Part shown: positions 18,819-27,938 of the stretch, in pieces | How positions within the stretch are numbered: the first letter of the stretch is position 1 | How the letters are laid out: each line of letters begins with the position of its first letter | NCBI GenBank assembly: GCA_937924525.1 | Contig: CALDSU010000001.1 | Coordinates: forward strand, 372,001-436,000 | Source of the DNA: an uncultured Bryobacteraceae bacterium | GTDB taxonomy: Bacteria > Acidobacteriota > Terriglobia > Bryobacterales > Bryobacteraceae | Direction: 5' to 3' | Length of the DNA: 64,000 nucleotides | Program-made: the position numbers and the translations under genes | Notes under the pieces: model-generated | Told to the model about the DNA's origin: nothing | The model's database searches: none | The model's input: only the letters and a program-made list of their open reading frames with translations

Positions 18819-19826
18819 TCAGATCCCCAGATAACGGTTGCGCCCTTCCACCAGGGCGTGAATCTTGCGGTCGGCCACCGAGCGTTTGAGCATCCAGAAG
18901 CCGCAATCGGGGTGGATCCAGCCCACGCGGCCCGCGCCGGCCTTGCGCTCGGCCCGTTCGATCCGCGCCGCGATCTCGTCGGCCGTCTCCACGTGGTTGC
19001 TCTTGATGTCGACCACGCCGATTCCCAGCTTGATGCGCGGATCCACGTCCTTCAACGCGTCCAGGTCGCTCTCGGGCCGGATCGCCAGTTCCAGCACCAC
19101 GTGATCGACTTGCAGGGCGTTCAGGAACCGGACCAACTGCGCCCACTCTCCCTGCTGGATGGTCTGCCCGCCGTAGTTGCCGAAGCAGAGGTGCACCGCG
19201 CGCTTCACGGTGACGCCTTCGAGGACGCGATTGATGGCCTGCGCGGCCAGAGGCCAGTCGGCAGGGTTGCCGGTGATGTTGGCTTCGTCCACCTGCACGC
19301 ACTCGCAGGGCAAGCCGGCCGCCTGGTCGCCGAGCACGTCGGCGATCGCCAGGGTGAGCGCCGCGAAGTCGCCGTAGTGGTTGTCCAGCAGGGTGCGCGA
19401 CAGCATATAGGGGCTGGTCAGCGTGAACTTGAAGGGACCGCCCGCCACGGCCGCGGCCCGCTGACAGTCGGCGTACAAGTTCAGGCCGCCTTCCGAAAGG
19501 GCGCCGGTCACCACCCCGGCCGGCTTGCGCCGGAAGCCCATGGGGCGGTGGCGGTTGAACGCCTCCCAGTCCGAGCGGCCCAGCACCGCCCGCACGCCGC
19601 CCATGGGCCGGACGAAGTAATCGATCATGCCGTTGGTGTCGGGGTGGTTGATGTCGAACCGGTACAGTTCTCCGTCTGTCGGCAGATCAATGCCGGCCTG
19701 GCGCTGAATATCAAAGACGACCCGCGTCGCGTCGATCAGCGCCTGCTCGCTGGGCAGGGCCGCGAGCCAGTCGGGAACGGGGTAGGAACCTACCGTGGTG
19801 GTCAAGATCCGGGGAGTATTTGGCAT
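18819..19826 (-). CDS. MetE-like (cobalamin-independent) methyltransferase, single barrel
   Basis: The 335-residue protein resembles the C-terminal barrel of cobalamin-independent methionine synthase. It begins RILTTTVGSYPVPDW, a family hallmark. Candidate zinc ligands are present: His and Cys in HLCFGNY, Glu in VVLELA and Cys in HPDCGFW. It lacks the N-terminal half needed for folate-dependent MetE activity, so it may move a methyl group between other donors and a thiol. It is the first gene of the pair with the PL22-like propeller and diverges from the aldolase. Confidence 0.8.
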   Translation of the reverse strand: MPNTPRILTTTVGSYPVPDWLAALPSEQALIDATRVVFDIQRQAGIDLPTDGELYRFDINHPDTNGMIDYFVRPMGGVRAVLGRSDWEAFNRHRPMGFRRKPAGVVTGALSEGGLNLYADCQRAAAVAGGPFKFTLTSPYMLSRTLLDNHYGDFAALTLAIADVLGDQAAGLPCECVQVDEANITGNPADWPLAAQAINRVLEGVTVKRAVHLCFGNYGGQTIQQGEWAQLVRFLNALQVDHVVLELAIRPESDLDALKDVDPRIKLGIGVVDIKSNHVETADEIAARIERAERKAGAGRVGWIHPDCGFWMLKRSVADRKIHALVEGRNRYLGI

Positions 19827-19939
19827 CGGGACTTCAAGAATCGAGTGGGGTAGGCTCTCAGTTTAGCATCGGCAGTCCGCGCCGCCGGCTTCGGCTGCCG
19901 CACCGGCGCCGGGAAACGACCCGCTGGCGCGCGGCCCTT

Positions 19940-19969
19940 TTGACGGCGGCTTCCCAAGTCGGCTATAGT
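19940..19969 (+). promoter_or_regulatory. Sigma-70-like promoter for the HpcH/HpaI aldolase
   Basis: TTGACG (19940-19945) and TATAGT (19964-19969) are spaced by 18 bp. The ribosome site GGAGGAAG (20019-20026) and the ATG at 20036 follow. Confidence 0.6.
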
Positions 19970-20035
19970 GCCGAAGGTCCCCGCGAGCCCGATCGCGTCC
20001 ACATCTTCAGATTTGACCGGAGGAAGAACTTACCA

Positions 20036-20881
20036 ATGCCCAATCATGTCCCGTCTGGCGCGGAGTTCAAGGAGCAACTCCGCGGCGGCGCCCCCAAGCT
20101 GGGGCTGTTCATCAACTCGCATAGCCCAACCGTGGCCGAGCAACTCGCGCACAGCGGCTACGACTGGCTGTTGGTGGACACCCAGCACGGCCCCATGGGC
20201 TACGAACAGCTTTCCGCGATGATCTGCGGCATCTCGAGCGGCGGCGCCAAAGCTCTGGTGCGCGTGGCCGGTTTCGGCGACCGGGGCGGCATCCAGCAGG
20301 CGCTCGACCTGGGAGCCGACGGCGTGCTGGTGCCCTACATCAACAGCGCCGAGGAAGCCCGCCAGGCGGTTAGTTGCGCCCGCTATCCCACCGCCGGCAC
20401 GCGCTCGGTCTATTTTCCGCAGCGCAGCATGAACAAGGCCGGCCTGCTGGGCTACGCGGGCAACGCCAACGCCAACGTCATCGTGGCGTTGCAGGTGGAG
20501 ACCGCCTCCTGCATCGAGCACATCGAGGAGATAGCCGCGGTGCCCGGCGTGGATATCCTCTTCCTGGGCCAGAATGATTTGTGCATGTCGATGGGACTGT
20601 ACGAAAAGTATGAGTTTCCGCACATGTACACCTCTCCGGAACTCCAGGACGCGACCAACCGCCTGATCGCCGCCGCGCAGCGGAACCACGTCATCCTGGG
20701 CCTGTTCCTGTTTGGTACGGCGCGGGTCGGCGAGTTTCTGGAGAAGGGCTTCACCTTCATCAGCATCGGCAACGACCTGCACCACGTGCTGACGCAGGCC
20801 GCAGCGTATGTGAAAGACATGGAATCCATCGCTCCGGCGAAGGGGAAGACCTGGACCCGGCGTCCGACGGCGCTGTTCTGA
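20036..20881 (+). CDS. HpcH/HpaI family aldolase
   Basis: This 281-residue class II aldolase-like protein has the HpcH/HpaI pattern. WLLVDTQHGPMGYEQ carries the catalytic His, ALVRVAG the Arg, VALQVET the metal Glu and FLGQNDLCMSMG the metal Asp. The family cleaves or forms 2-keto-3-deoxy sugar acids and 4-hydroxy-2-oxo acids, often in aromatic or sugar acid breakdown. The ATG at 20036 sits 9 nt after a strong GGAGGAAG. A second family member begins at 63465. Confidence 0.87.
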   Translation: MPNHVPSGAEFKEQLRGGAPKLGLFINSHSPTVAEQLAHSGYDWLLVDTQHGPMGYEQLSAMICGISSGGAKALVRVAGFGDRGGIQQALDLGADGVLVPYINSAEEARQAVSCARYPTAGTRSVYFPQRSMNKAGLLGYAGNANANVIVALQVETASCIEHIEEIAAVPGVDILFLGQNDLCMSMGLYEKYEFPHMYTSPELQDATNRLIAAAQRNHVILGLFLFGTARVGEFLEKGFTFISIGNDLHHVLTQAAAYVKDMESIAPAKGKTWTRRPTALF

Positions 20882-20895
20882 GATCCCGGCCGGCG

Positions 20896-21137
20896 TGGTA
20901 CTTCCGCGCTGACCTGGGGCGCCGGCCTACCTCCACCACCTGGAACCTGGCGGTTTCCAAGGCGCTGCCGGCCAGTTTCGTGCTGGACCTGACCTGCACG
21001 CGCGGGAGGCGTTTGACCTGGTCAATCATCACACCTGGAGTCTGCCACCGCTCGACCTGTCCAATTTGCAGTTTGGCAGGGTCAGCAACGCCTTCGGCAA
21101 CCGGACGATGCCACTTGGTCTGAGGCTGATCTGGTGA
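20896..21137 (+). pseudogene. Decayed C-terminal tail of a TonB-dependent receptor (carboxypeptidase-regulatory type)
   Basis: Translation from 20896 gives WYFRADLGRRPTSTTWNLAV, then SKALPASFVLDL. A frame change follows, after which HAREAFDLVNHHTW and NLQFGRVSNAFGNRTMPLG lead to a TGA at 21135-21137. This mirrors the end of the large acidobacterial receptors (the FNLFNH...FGR...QLGLRLxF pattern, with a terminal aromatic residue). The distance from 20896 to the stop is not a multiple of three, so the frame is broken, and the remaining ~900 residues are absent. It is probably a relic left by a deletion. Confidence 0.6.
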
Positions 21138-21152
21138 GCCGCGAATCGGGGG

Positions 21153-21171
21153 GGACCGCGCTGCGCGGTCC
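21153..21171. repeat. Short perfect hairpin after the receptor relic
   Basis: GGACCGCG and CGCGGTCC form an 8-bp perfect stem with a 3-nt loop, with no T-tract. It may be an old terminator of the lost receptor gene or a REP-like element. Confidence 0.4.
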
Positions 21172-21360
21172 TCCTGGCAAGTCTCCGTTGCCCGTCGGCG
21201 GCTTGAATTGGGCAGTTCCCGGGATAGCCGGAACGTGGGAACCGCCCCCTTCTCTTGCGTCTTCCACGGGCGTATAGTGCCGAGTAGCGATCATCGTTCC
21301 CGATCACGGCGCCTGCCCGGGCGCGTCCTGTCGCCACCGGACCGGCGTCAGGAGGCTGTC

Positions 21361-22755
21361 ATGAACGTTCCCTCTTCCGTGTTTACCCGCCGCGAATTCG
21401 GCTTTGCCCTGAGCGGCTGGGCCATGGCCGCACGCCTGTTCGGCGCCGAATCCAGCGCGCCCTGGATGCAGCCGGCTACCGTGCGTAAAGTCTTTCTCGC
21501 GGTGAAGACTCCTTCCTGGCCGCGGCCCGACCTCGATGTCGCCGCCGAGAAGGCCATGGTCGACCAGCACATTCTCGATGCGGCGCGCCGGAATCCCGAC
21601 ACCGTGAAATTCACCGGCGGCGAACTGATTCGCTCCGCCGAAGACGCCGAGGCGCTGGTGCGCAGCCTCGGCGATGAAGACGCGATCCTGATCGCGGATC
21701 TCACCTCCGGCACGGGCCCCCTGCTCAAGCCTTTCCGTGAGGTGAGCAAACCCATGCTGCTGTATTCGCGTCCTTACTCCGGCTGGTCGTACACCGAGGT
21801 CGCGCAGTGGGCCCAGAGCGGCAAGAAAGCCGATCTGATCAGCTCGAGCGACCCGGGCGAGCTGGATCCCTATTTCGGCATGTTCCGCACGGTTCACCAC
21901 CTGCGGACCAGCAGGATCCTGGTGTTGTCTCCCGCCATGGGGAGCGCGATGGCGGACGGCTTCACCAAGCAATTCGGAACCGCCTTCGCGTTTCCGGGTT
22001 TCGGCCCGCTCAAGGACGCTTACCACTCGGCCGACGCCGCCCGCGCGGAGAAGGAAGCCGCCGCGTTCGTCCGCCGAGCGCTCCAGATCGTCGAGCCCAG
22101 CGCCCGGGAGGTCGCCGATTCCTTCCGCCTTTATCGCGCCATCACGAAAATGCTCGAAAGCGAACGGGCGAACGCCATCGCCATCGACTGCCTCGGCGGA
22201 TTCCGGCGCGCCGACCTTCCGGCTTATCCCTGTATTGCCTTCACCTTGCTGAACGACGCCGGCATGTACGGCGTTTGCGAGGCGGACATCCCCTCCACCA
22301 TGACGCAGTTGCTCATCACGTCCCTGACGCGGAAGCCGGGCTTCGTCTCGGATCCGGTCTTTGATACGGCGCGCAATGAAATCATTCACGCGCACTGTGT
22401 TTCGGCCACCAGGTTGAAGGGGCTGGATGGTCCGATGGCGCCGTACGTGGTCCGGTCGCACATGGAGGACAACAAAGGCGTGTCGCTCCAGGTGATCGTT
22501 CCCGTCAACGAAACCGTGACGGTAGCCAAGTTCCTGAAGCCGGATGTGTTCGGCGTGTCGCTGGGCCAGGTGACCGAGAACGTCGACGAAGCGCGCGGTT
22601 GCCGCACCAAGTTCCGCACCAAGGTGGCGGACGCGCGGAAGATGCTGGAGGGCTACACGGGCGGGTTGCACCGCGTGGTGTTCTATGGCGACTACCTGAA
22701 GCCCGTGCAGCGCATGGGCCGGCTCATGGGCTTCCAGGTGGTGCAAGAAACCTAA
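21361..22755 (+). CDS. Tat-exported L-fucose isomerase-like protein
   Basis: The ATG at 21361 follows AGGAGGCTGTC and opens a twin-arginine signal (FTRREFGFALSGWAMAAR). The mature part of the 464-residue protein resembles the L-fucose/D-arabinose isomerase fold (COG2407). Pieces include CLGGFRRADLPAYPCIAF, with the Asp and Cys typical of the middle domain, and GMYGVCEADIPS, with a metal-ligand Glu/Asp pair. Most relatives are cytosolic, so an exported copy is unusual. Its substrate, and whether it isomerises sugars at all, is unknown. Confidence 0.68.
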   Translation: MNVPSSVFTRREFGFALSGWAMAARLFGAESSAPWMQPATVRKVFLAVKTPSWPRPDLDVAAEKAMVDQHILDAARRNPDTVKFTGGELIRSAEDAEALVRSLGDEDAILIADLTSGTGPLLKPFREVSKPMLLYSRPYSGWSYTEVAQWAQSGKKADLISSSDPGELDPYFGMFRTVHHLRTSRILVLSPAMGSAMADGFTKQFGTAFAFPGFGPLKDAYHSADAARAEKEAAAFVRRALQIVEPSAREVADSFRLYRAITKMLESERANAIAIDCLGGFRRADLPAYPCIAFTLLNDAGMYGVCEADIPSTMTQLLITSLTRKPGFVSDPVFDTARNEIIHAHCVSATRLKGLDGPMAPYVVRSHMEDNKGVSLQVIVPVNETVTVAKFLKPDVFGVSLGQVTENVDEARGCRTKFRTKVADARKMLEGYTGGLHRVVFYGDYLKPVQRMGRLMGFQVVQET

Positions 22756-22786
22756 AGGACCGGCCCTGCCGTCGGGGCCAGCGAGC

Positions 22787-24640
22787 TCAATCCACGCGAA
22801 TCGTGACGTCGTCGACGTAGAACAAGGCTTCTGGCGCCGGCTCGTCGGCGCCGGGAAGGTCTTTCAAAGTTGGGTCGTAGCGGTCGAGTTGGCGGGAGGG
22901 ATCGTTCCGGTAGGGGCCCGTGCGGAACGACAGGCGCTCGACGCTCAGCACGGCCTCGGCGAACTGCGCGCCGGGCAAGGCGGAGGCGCCGTCCAGCGTC
23001 AGATCGAACCGGCCTCTGCTCGCGTCCACGGCGATGTGGAGATCATGCCAGTGCCCGGGACGGACGCGGCGCACCGGGGTGAGCGCGCCGCCGTTCACCG
23101 CGCGGACCCAGCCATCGGTGGCGAAGACGATGCGCACGGGACGGTTGCCATACCGGTCCATCACCTCGATCTCGAACGGATCCGCGCCGGCGGCTCTCGG
23201 CAGCACGCGGCAGCGCACTCGGGCCCGCTTGCCTTCGGGGAACACGCGGACCGCGCGGGCGTAATCGTACGGATCGCGGTCGCGCAGCGCCAGGCTCTTG
23301 TTGGCGCGGCTCGGAAACTCTTCCACCGCCACCGGGGCCCATTGCGGGGAGTAGAGATTCCAAGCGGGCGCCTCGCCGCCCGCGGGGAGATCGTCGAACC
23401 GGTCCTCTACCGGTCCGCCCACGCGCTCGCGAATCGGGACGGGAATCCGGCTGACCCAGATGTCCTCTTTGTTCATGCTGTAGGCGACCCAGAACGCCGG
23501 TTCGCCGGGGTCGCCGTTGCCCTCCGCAAGGCCGCGCACATATTGCGAGCCGAAATCCTTGGCGCGGCCTACAAAGCGCCGCGCCGGGACCTCGCCATGC
23601 ACGAGGTTGAGCGAAGTAAACACGATCCCGTCGTCACCGGCGGCGACCGCCAGCGGCCAGCGTTGCACGCCATACGGAACCGGATTGTAGACCAGCGCAT
23701 AGCGTCCGTCCGGAGTGCGCTGTCCCCACATCTTGGCGTTGTTGGTGATGAAGGTGGAGGAACGCACGGGCGCCGACCAGGATGCGCCTTCGTCGGTGGA
23801 AAGCGCCGCGAAGGCCTGCTTGCACACCCCGGCCACCACGCCGTCCGGCCGGTGAAAGAACGAGAGCGAGGAGCACGGCCCGCGCATGACGGCCGCGTCC
23901 GGGTCTTCGTCGCGCCATTGCTCAACCATCAGCCGGTTGCGGAGCAGCGCCTCGCAGGCGGCCACGAAATCCGGGTCCGGGGAGCGCGTGTGAAACGGAA
24001 ACGCGGTGTTCTGCTCCCGCCAGGGCGTGGCCGTGTTGTAACGGAGGAAATAGATCGGCCCCATTTTCCCGTCGCGGTACATCTCGCGGACCACCCGGCC
24101 GATGCCGCTCTGACGAAACGGATGCGGCGCATGGCCGTAAAAAGCCAGCAGCAGGAGACGGCCGTTGGGCGCCACGAAAAAGCCCATCCGCTGGTGCATT
24201 ATGTAGCCGGTGCTGCCGGGTGGCGGCGCGATTCCCGGCGGAGGCTGGTAAGGCGGGAACGCCACCACCGGCCTGCCCCAGTGGCGCCCATCAGCCGAAG
24301 AAACCACCAGGGTCTGGCCGGGAGGCTCGTGCTCACCGACGGGGTTGCTCAGGTACTCGACGTGGAAGTTGCCGTTCCAGTACGCCAGCATCGGCGCGTG
24401 GCTATAGGTCCAGCCGGAGCCGTCGCCCAGTTCCGGGCGTGTCCGGTTGGCGCGCATCACCTGGAAACTGGACGCGCCGACTACCGGCCGCAACCGGCCG
24501 TCGTGGACATTCTCGTCGACGTACACGCCACCCAGGTAGCGAACCGGTTCGCGGGCGCTGCCGGTCTGCGCGAGGCACGCCGCCCCGCACGCAACCAGCC
24601 CGCACCCTGCCCCACCAAGCCGCCACGCCAGTCTTCTCAT
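22787..24640 (-). CDS. Secreted sialidase-like propeller protein with C-terminal jelly roll
   Basis: The 617-residue protein has a signal peptide (GAGCGLVACGAACLAQ). A six-bladed propeller-like region follows, with LVVSSADGRHWGRPVV and ALSTDEGASWSAPVR as Asp-box-type repeats. A lectin-like jelly-roll domain makes up roughly the last 200 residues (WHDLHIAVDASRGRFDLTLDG). This layout resembles exo-sialidase and related BNR glycoside hydrolases. The full arginine triad of true sialidases was not confirmed, so the substrate is open. It has its own promoter (24662-24690). Confidence 0.6.
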   Translation of the reverse strand: MRRLAWRLGGAGCGLVACGAACLAQTGSAREPVRYLGGVYVDENVHDGRLRPVVGASSFQVMRANRTRPELGDGSGWTYSHAPMLAYWNGNFHVEYLSNPVGEHEPPGQTLVVSSADGRHWGRPVVAFPPYQPPPGIAPPPGSTGYIMHQRMGFFVAPNGRLLLLAFYGHAPHPFRQSGIGRVVREMYRDGKMGPIYFLRYNTATPWREQNTAFPFHTRSPDPDFVAACEALLRNRLMVEQWRDEDPDAAVMRGPCSSLSFFHRPDGVVAGVCKQAFAALSTDEGASWSAPVRSSTFITNNAKMWGQRTPDGRYALVYNPVPYGVQRWPLAVAAGDDGIVFTSLNLVHGEVPARRFVGRAKDFGSQYVRGLAEGNGDPGEPAFWVAYSMNKEDIWVSRIPVPIRERVGGPVEDRFDDLPAGGEAPAWNLYSPQWAPVAVEEFPSRANKSLALRDRDPYDYARAVRVFPEGKRARVRCRVLPRAAGADPFEIEVMDRYGNRPVRIVFATDGWVRAVNGGALTPVRRVRPGHWHDLHIAVDASRGRFDLTLDGASALPGAQFAEAVLSVERLSFRTGPYRNDPSRQLDRYDPTLKDLPGADEPAPEALFYVDDVTIRVD

Positions 24641-24661
24641 GAGCGCACCCCGGAAGTGGGC

Positions 24662-24690
24662 AGTATAGAGGGGAAGGACGCGGGCCGCAA
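24662..24690 (-). promoter_or_regulatory. Sigma-70-like promoter for the sialidase-like gene
   Basis: On the minus strand TTGCGG (24690-24685) and TATACT (24667-24662) are spaced by 17 bp. The gene starts at 24640, about 20 bp after the -10 box. Confidence 0.6.
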
Positions 24691-24841
24691 CGGGCGTCCC
24701 GCGCCCTGCCGCGAGCGCAGGGATCCCCGTTCCCGATGGGGTTCGCGATGCGGCGCGGCCACTCGCGTTGATGGCCAGTCTCTGACGATTGGTTGCTGCG
24801 CCCCGGGGCGGCGCCGCCCGTCCCGGTTTCGCACCCGGCTC

Positions 24842-26815
24842 CTAAAACTGGCGCCGCTCCCGTTCGTAGGGCTTCGCCAGATACTTGTTCGCCTCTTCCA
24901 GCGCGCCCTGCGTATTGTCTTTCGTCCGCAACGCCTGCTTGTATTCGTTCACCGCCCGCTCCCGCTGGCCGGTGATGTCGAAAATCTTACCCAGGTTGAT
25001 GTGCGACCACACTTCCGTCCACTGGGGCTGCAAATCCCCGTTGAGCGCTTCCCGGAACTCATTGGCCGCGGACTGGTAATTGTTTTGCAGGAAGAACACC
25101 TCGGCGATACGGTAGTGCGCCAGCGAACTGGCGCGGTTCACTTCCAGGGCTTTCTGGTATTCCTTCAGCGCCTCGCCGAACTCGCTGATCTCGGCGAACT
25201 GCTCGCCGCGGCGGATGGCGACGGCGATCCGCATCTGGTTGGAGAAGCGCAGCACCTTGTTGTTCGGGTCGAGAATGACGCGGCGAGGTTTGCCGAAAGT
25301 GTCGACCGAGAATTCGCTGGACGTGCCGACCACCTCGATGCGGGTTTCCTCCGGATTGCCCTCGGTTTCAATTCTCAGGTCCACCGGCATGCGGAACGTG
25401 TCGAGGTCCTGGGACACTTTCCCCACAGCGCGGAAGCCTTTCTGCGTGCGGAAAATCGTGTATTCGAGTTTGAATTCCGGGGCGCCGCTGGATTCCACCC
25501 ATTGGATGAAGAAATAGCCAAGATCCTGTTTGGCGCTCAGCTCCATGGCGCGGCGGAAATCATCGGTCGAGGCGGGTTGACCGGCCTTCGACGCCGCGAA
25601 ATTCTTCAATCCCTCAAAGAACGCCTCGTCGCCCACCACGTAACGCAGCATATGCGCGGTCACGGCGCCCTTGGCTCCGGAGAGAGCATTCAACTCAGGC
25701 GAGTAGTCCTCGAGCCGCCCCGCCTGGCTTTGCGGAATATTCTCGATCGTCAAGGCCTCGACTTGTGCGTCGCGCATCTCCCGCTCGAGGGCCTCCGGTC
25801 CGTTGATCTGCTCCTGGTAAAGCGCTTCCGCATAGCTGGCCAGTCCGTTGGCCAGCCACAGGTGGTTCCGCGTGACGGGCGAAATCTGCAGCCCCCACCA
25901 CTGGCGGGACACCTGATTGGCGAGCAGGCGGAGGTTGGGCTGCTGGCCGATGCCGCGCGGGCTCAGGAACAGCAACCCGGGCGCGGCGTAGCCGTTCGCG
26001 GCGCCCGCCTCGGTTTGGACCAAAGCCAGGTTCGCGTAGGGTGGGGTCCCGAACTTGGCCGCAAAGTGCGCAACCACCTTGCCCGTCTCTTCCCCATAAG
26101 CCTGCGCCACCGCCTGCTCAGCGTCGCGGAAGTAGACAAAGGTCGTCACGCCCGCCGAGCTTACCCGCGTGGGCTCCCCCTTGACGACCGCAAGGCTGCC
26201 GGGAAAACCGGGCTTGTCAAACTGAAATTGATAGGCGACCTTGCCGCCAGACTCTTCCTTGGTTTCCAGCCCGCTGGCCAGGACGCGCTCGCCGGGAGCC
26301 ACGGTCACCCGCATCTCCATGGTGAACCGGTCGGTGGTGTAGCCGCTGACGGGAAACCAGCGCGAGGGATACAGCAGGTACGCGTACTCGTTTTGAATGG
26401 CGGCGAAACGGATGCCGTACACCGGAGACTCTTCCTGCCCGGTCAGCTTGCCGTCGTAATAAAACATCACGGTCTGCGGCTGGTCCTTGGGAAGATTCTC
26501 GGGGAAGGTCAGGCGGATGGTGAAGTCATCCTGGTTCCGCGAGGCGGAGATCGGTTCGCCTTTTTCGTTGACCACCTTAGAGACGTTGAGGGCGTTGTTC
26601 AGCTCGAAGGTGACGGAATTGTTGCGGTCGTCCAGCGAGACGAAGCGGATGGCCGCCACGGCATTGATCGACTGGGTCCGCAGGTTCACGTCCGCCACCA
26701 GCCGGTACGCCTCCACGTCGATCCGGGCGCGGCGCTCGCCGGTTTGCGCCAGCAGCGCCGGGCTCCCGGCCAGCAGCGCGATCAGACTAAATTTCCACGC
26801 GTTTCGCATTCGCAT
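24842..26815 (-). CDS. M1 peptidase-like protein lacking zinc ligands, with C-terminal TPR-like repeats
   Basis: This exported 657-residue protein (signal ALLAGSPALLAQ) follows the M1 aminopeptidase plan. The zinc motif HExxHxW is replaced by NQVSRQWWG (residues 300-308). The distal Glu of WLNEG is Asn323 (WLANG), and the GAMEN substrate motif is AGAANG (270-275). The flanking fold signatures remain (RQWWGLQISP, FFIQWVESSGAPEF). It is therefore probably a non-catalytic relative. From about residue 540, TPR-like repeats follow (FGEALKEYQKALEVN, YQSAANEFREAL, ERAVNEYKQAL), suggesting a binding role. Its start overlaps the lpxB end by 29 bp. Confidence 0.8.
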   Translation of the reverse strand: MRMRNAWKFSLIALLAGSPALLAQTGERRARIDVEAYRLVADVNLRTQSINAVAAIRFVSLDDRNNSVTFELNNALNVSKVVNEKGEPISASRNQDDFTIRLTFPENLPKDQPQTVMFYYDGKLTGQEESPVYGIRFAAIQNEYAYLLYPSRWFPVSGYTTDRFTMEMRVTVAPGERVLASGLETKEESGGKVAYQFQFDKPGFPGSLAVVKGEPTRVSSAGVTTFVYFRDAEQAVAQAYGEETGKVVAHFAAKFGTPPYANLALVQTEAGAANGYAAPGLLFLSPRGIGQQPNLRLLANQVSRQWWGLQISPVTRNHLWLANGLASYAEALYQEQINGPEALEREMRDAQVEALTIENIPQSQAGRLEDYSPELNALSGAKGAVTAHMLRYVVGDEAFFEGLKNFAASKAGQPASTDDFRRAMELSAKQDLGYFFIQWVESSGAPEFKLEYTIFRTQKGFRAVGKVSQDLDTFRMPVDLRIETEGNPEETRIEVVGTSSEFSVDTFGKPRRVILDPNNKVLRFSNQMRIAVAIRRGEQFAEISEFGEALKEYQKALEVNRASSLAHYRIAEVFFLQNNYQSAANEFREALNGDLQPQWTEVWSHINLGKIFDITGQRERAVNEYKQALRTKDNTQGALEEANKYLAKPYERERRQF

Positions 26816-27938
26816 CGAGATACTCTTCCACTACCTCCGCGGCGCGCGCCATCGGGTCCTGCGCGACCGTCAAGCGGGCCGCCACCTCCCGCAAATCCTG
26901 CTTCATCCGGGCGCGGGCCGCGGGGTCGCGCAGCAGCCGAACCGTCTCGCGGGCCAGGTTTTCGCCCGTCATGGCATGCTGCATCCATTCGGTCACCACC
27001 GGGCGTCCCGCCACCAGATTTACCATACAGTAAAACGGCACCCGCACCAGCGCCTGGCCGGCCAGCCAGCTCGGCCAAGTAACCCGGTAAAACGTCACCA
27101 GGGGAGTTCCCAGCAACGCCGCCTCCACGGTCACGGTGCCGGATGCGGCCAGCGCCACGTCGGCGTGCCCGAGGGCCTCCCAGGTTTCACCCTCAATCAC
27201 TTGGATGGGCGCCGCGCCCAGGCGTTCCCGAAAAAAATCGGCGCCGGTGTGCGCCGACGCCGGGAGCAGGAAATGGACCGCTTGTTCCCGGTAAATCCGG
27301 GCCACGGCGTCGAGCAGCCCGGGAAGATGCCGTTTCGCTTCGCCCCGCCGGCTGCCGGGCAACACTACCACTAGAGGACGATCCAGCGCCATCCGGTGTT
27401 TCCGGAAAAACTCTTCGCGCGAGCAAGTCACGCCAATCGCGTGCGCCAGCGGATGCCCGATGTAAGTGGCCCGCACCCCCCGCCGCCGGAAGTAGGGTTC
27501 TTCAAACGGGAAAATGCACAGCAGGTGATCGACCACCCGGCGGATGGTCTTGACCCGTCCTTCCCTCCACGCCCAGACTTGAGGCGCCACCAGATAGATG
27601 ACCGGGATCCCCTGGCGCTTCAGCCTGGCCGCCACGCGAAGGTGGAAATCCGGCGAGTCGGTGAGCACCGCCACGTCCGGGCGCGCGCGTTCGGCTTCCC
27701 GCAATAGCTTGCGGTATTCGCCGTAGACGCGCGGCAAATGCAGAACTACTTCCAGCAACCCCACTACGGCCAAGCTACTGGAGTCCACCACGGTTCGCAC
27801 CCCGGCGGCGCGCATGAGGGGGCCGGTGCACCCATACAGGTCCGCGTCCGGAAAACGGGCGCGCAGGCGGGAGGCGACCGCAGCCGCGTACCGGTCGCCG
27901 GAAGCCTCGCCGGCCGAAATCAGGATCCGAAGGGGCAC
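26787..27938 (-). CDS. lpxB: Lipid-A-disaccharide synthase
   Basis: LpxB (GT19) joins UDP-diacylglucosamine to lipid X, making the lipid A disaccharide at the inner face of the cytoplasmic membrane. The GTG at 27938 gives MPLRILISAGEASGD, the family start; the longer frame upstream is not conserved. Other signatures are LTDSPDFHLRVA, YLVAPQVWAWREGR, GHPLAH and VLPGSRRGEAKRHLP. At 383 residues it has full length. No other lpx genes are adjacent, while the pseudo-M1 gene overlaps its end. Confidence 0.94.
   Translation of the reverse strand: MPLRILISAGEASGDRYAAAVASRLRARFPDADLYGCTGPLMRAAGVRTVVDSSSLAVVGLLEVVLHLPRVYGEYRKLLREAERARPDVAVLTDSPDFHLRVAARLKRQGIPVIYLVAPQVWAWREGRVKTIRRVVDHLLCIFPFEEPYFRRRGVRATYIGHPLAHAIGVTCSREEFFRKHRMALDRPLVVVLPGSRRGEAKRHLPGLLDAVARIYREQAVHFLLPASAHTGADFFRERLGAAPIQVIEGETWEALGHADVALAASGTVTVEAALLGTPLVTFYRVTWPSWLAGQALVRVPFYCMVNLVAGRPVVTEWMQHAMTGENLARETVRLLRDPAARARMKQDLREVAARLTVAQDPMARAAEVVEEYLDANAKRVEI

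Noticed and set aside
22889-27082. 1397-codon plus-strand open frame
   Set aside because: It lies antisense to the sialidase-like, M1-like and lpxB genes and its composition (His/Arg/Gly-rich) is typical of shadow frames.
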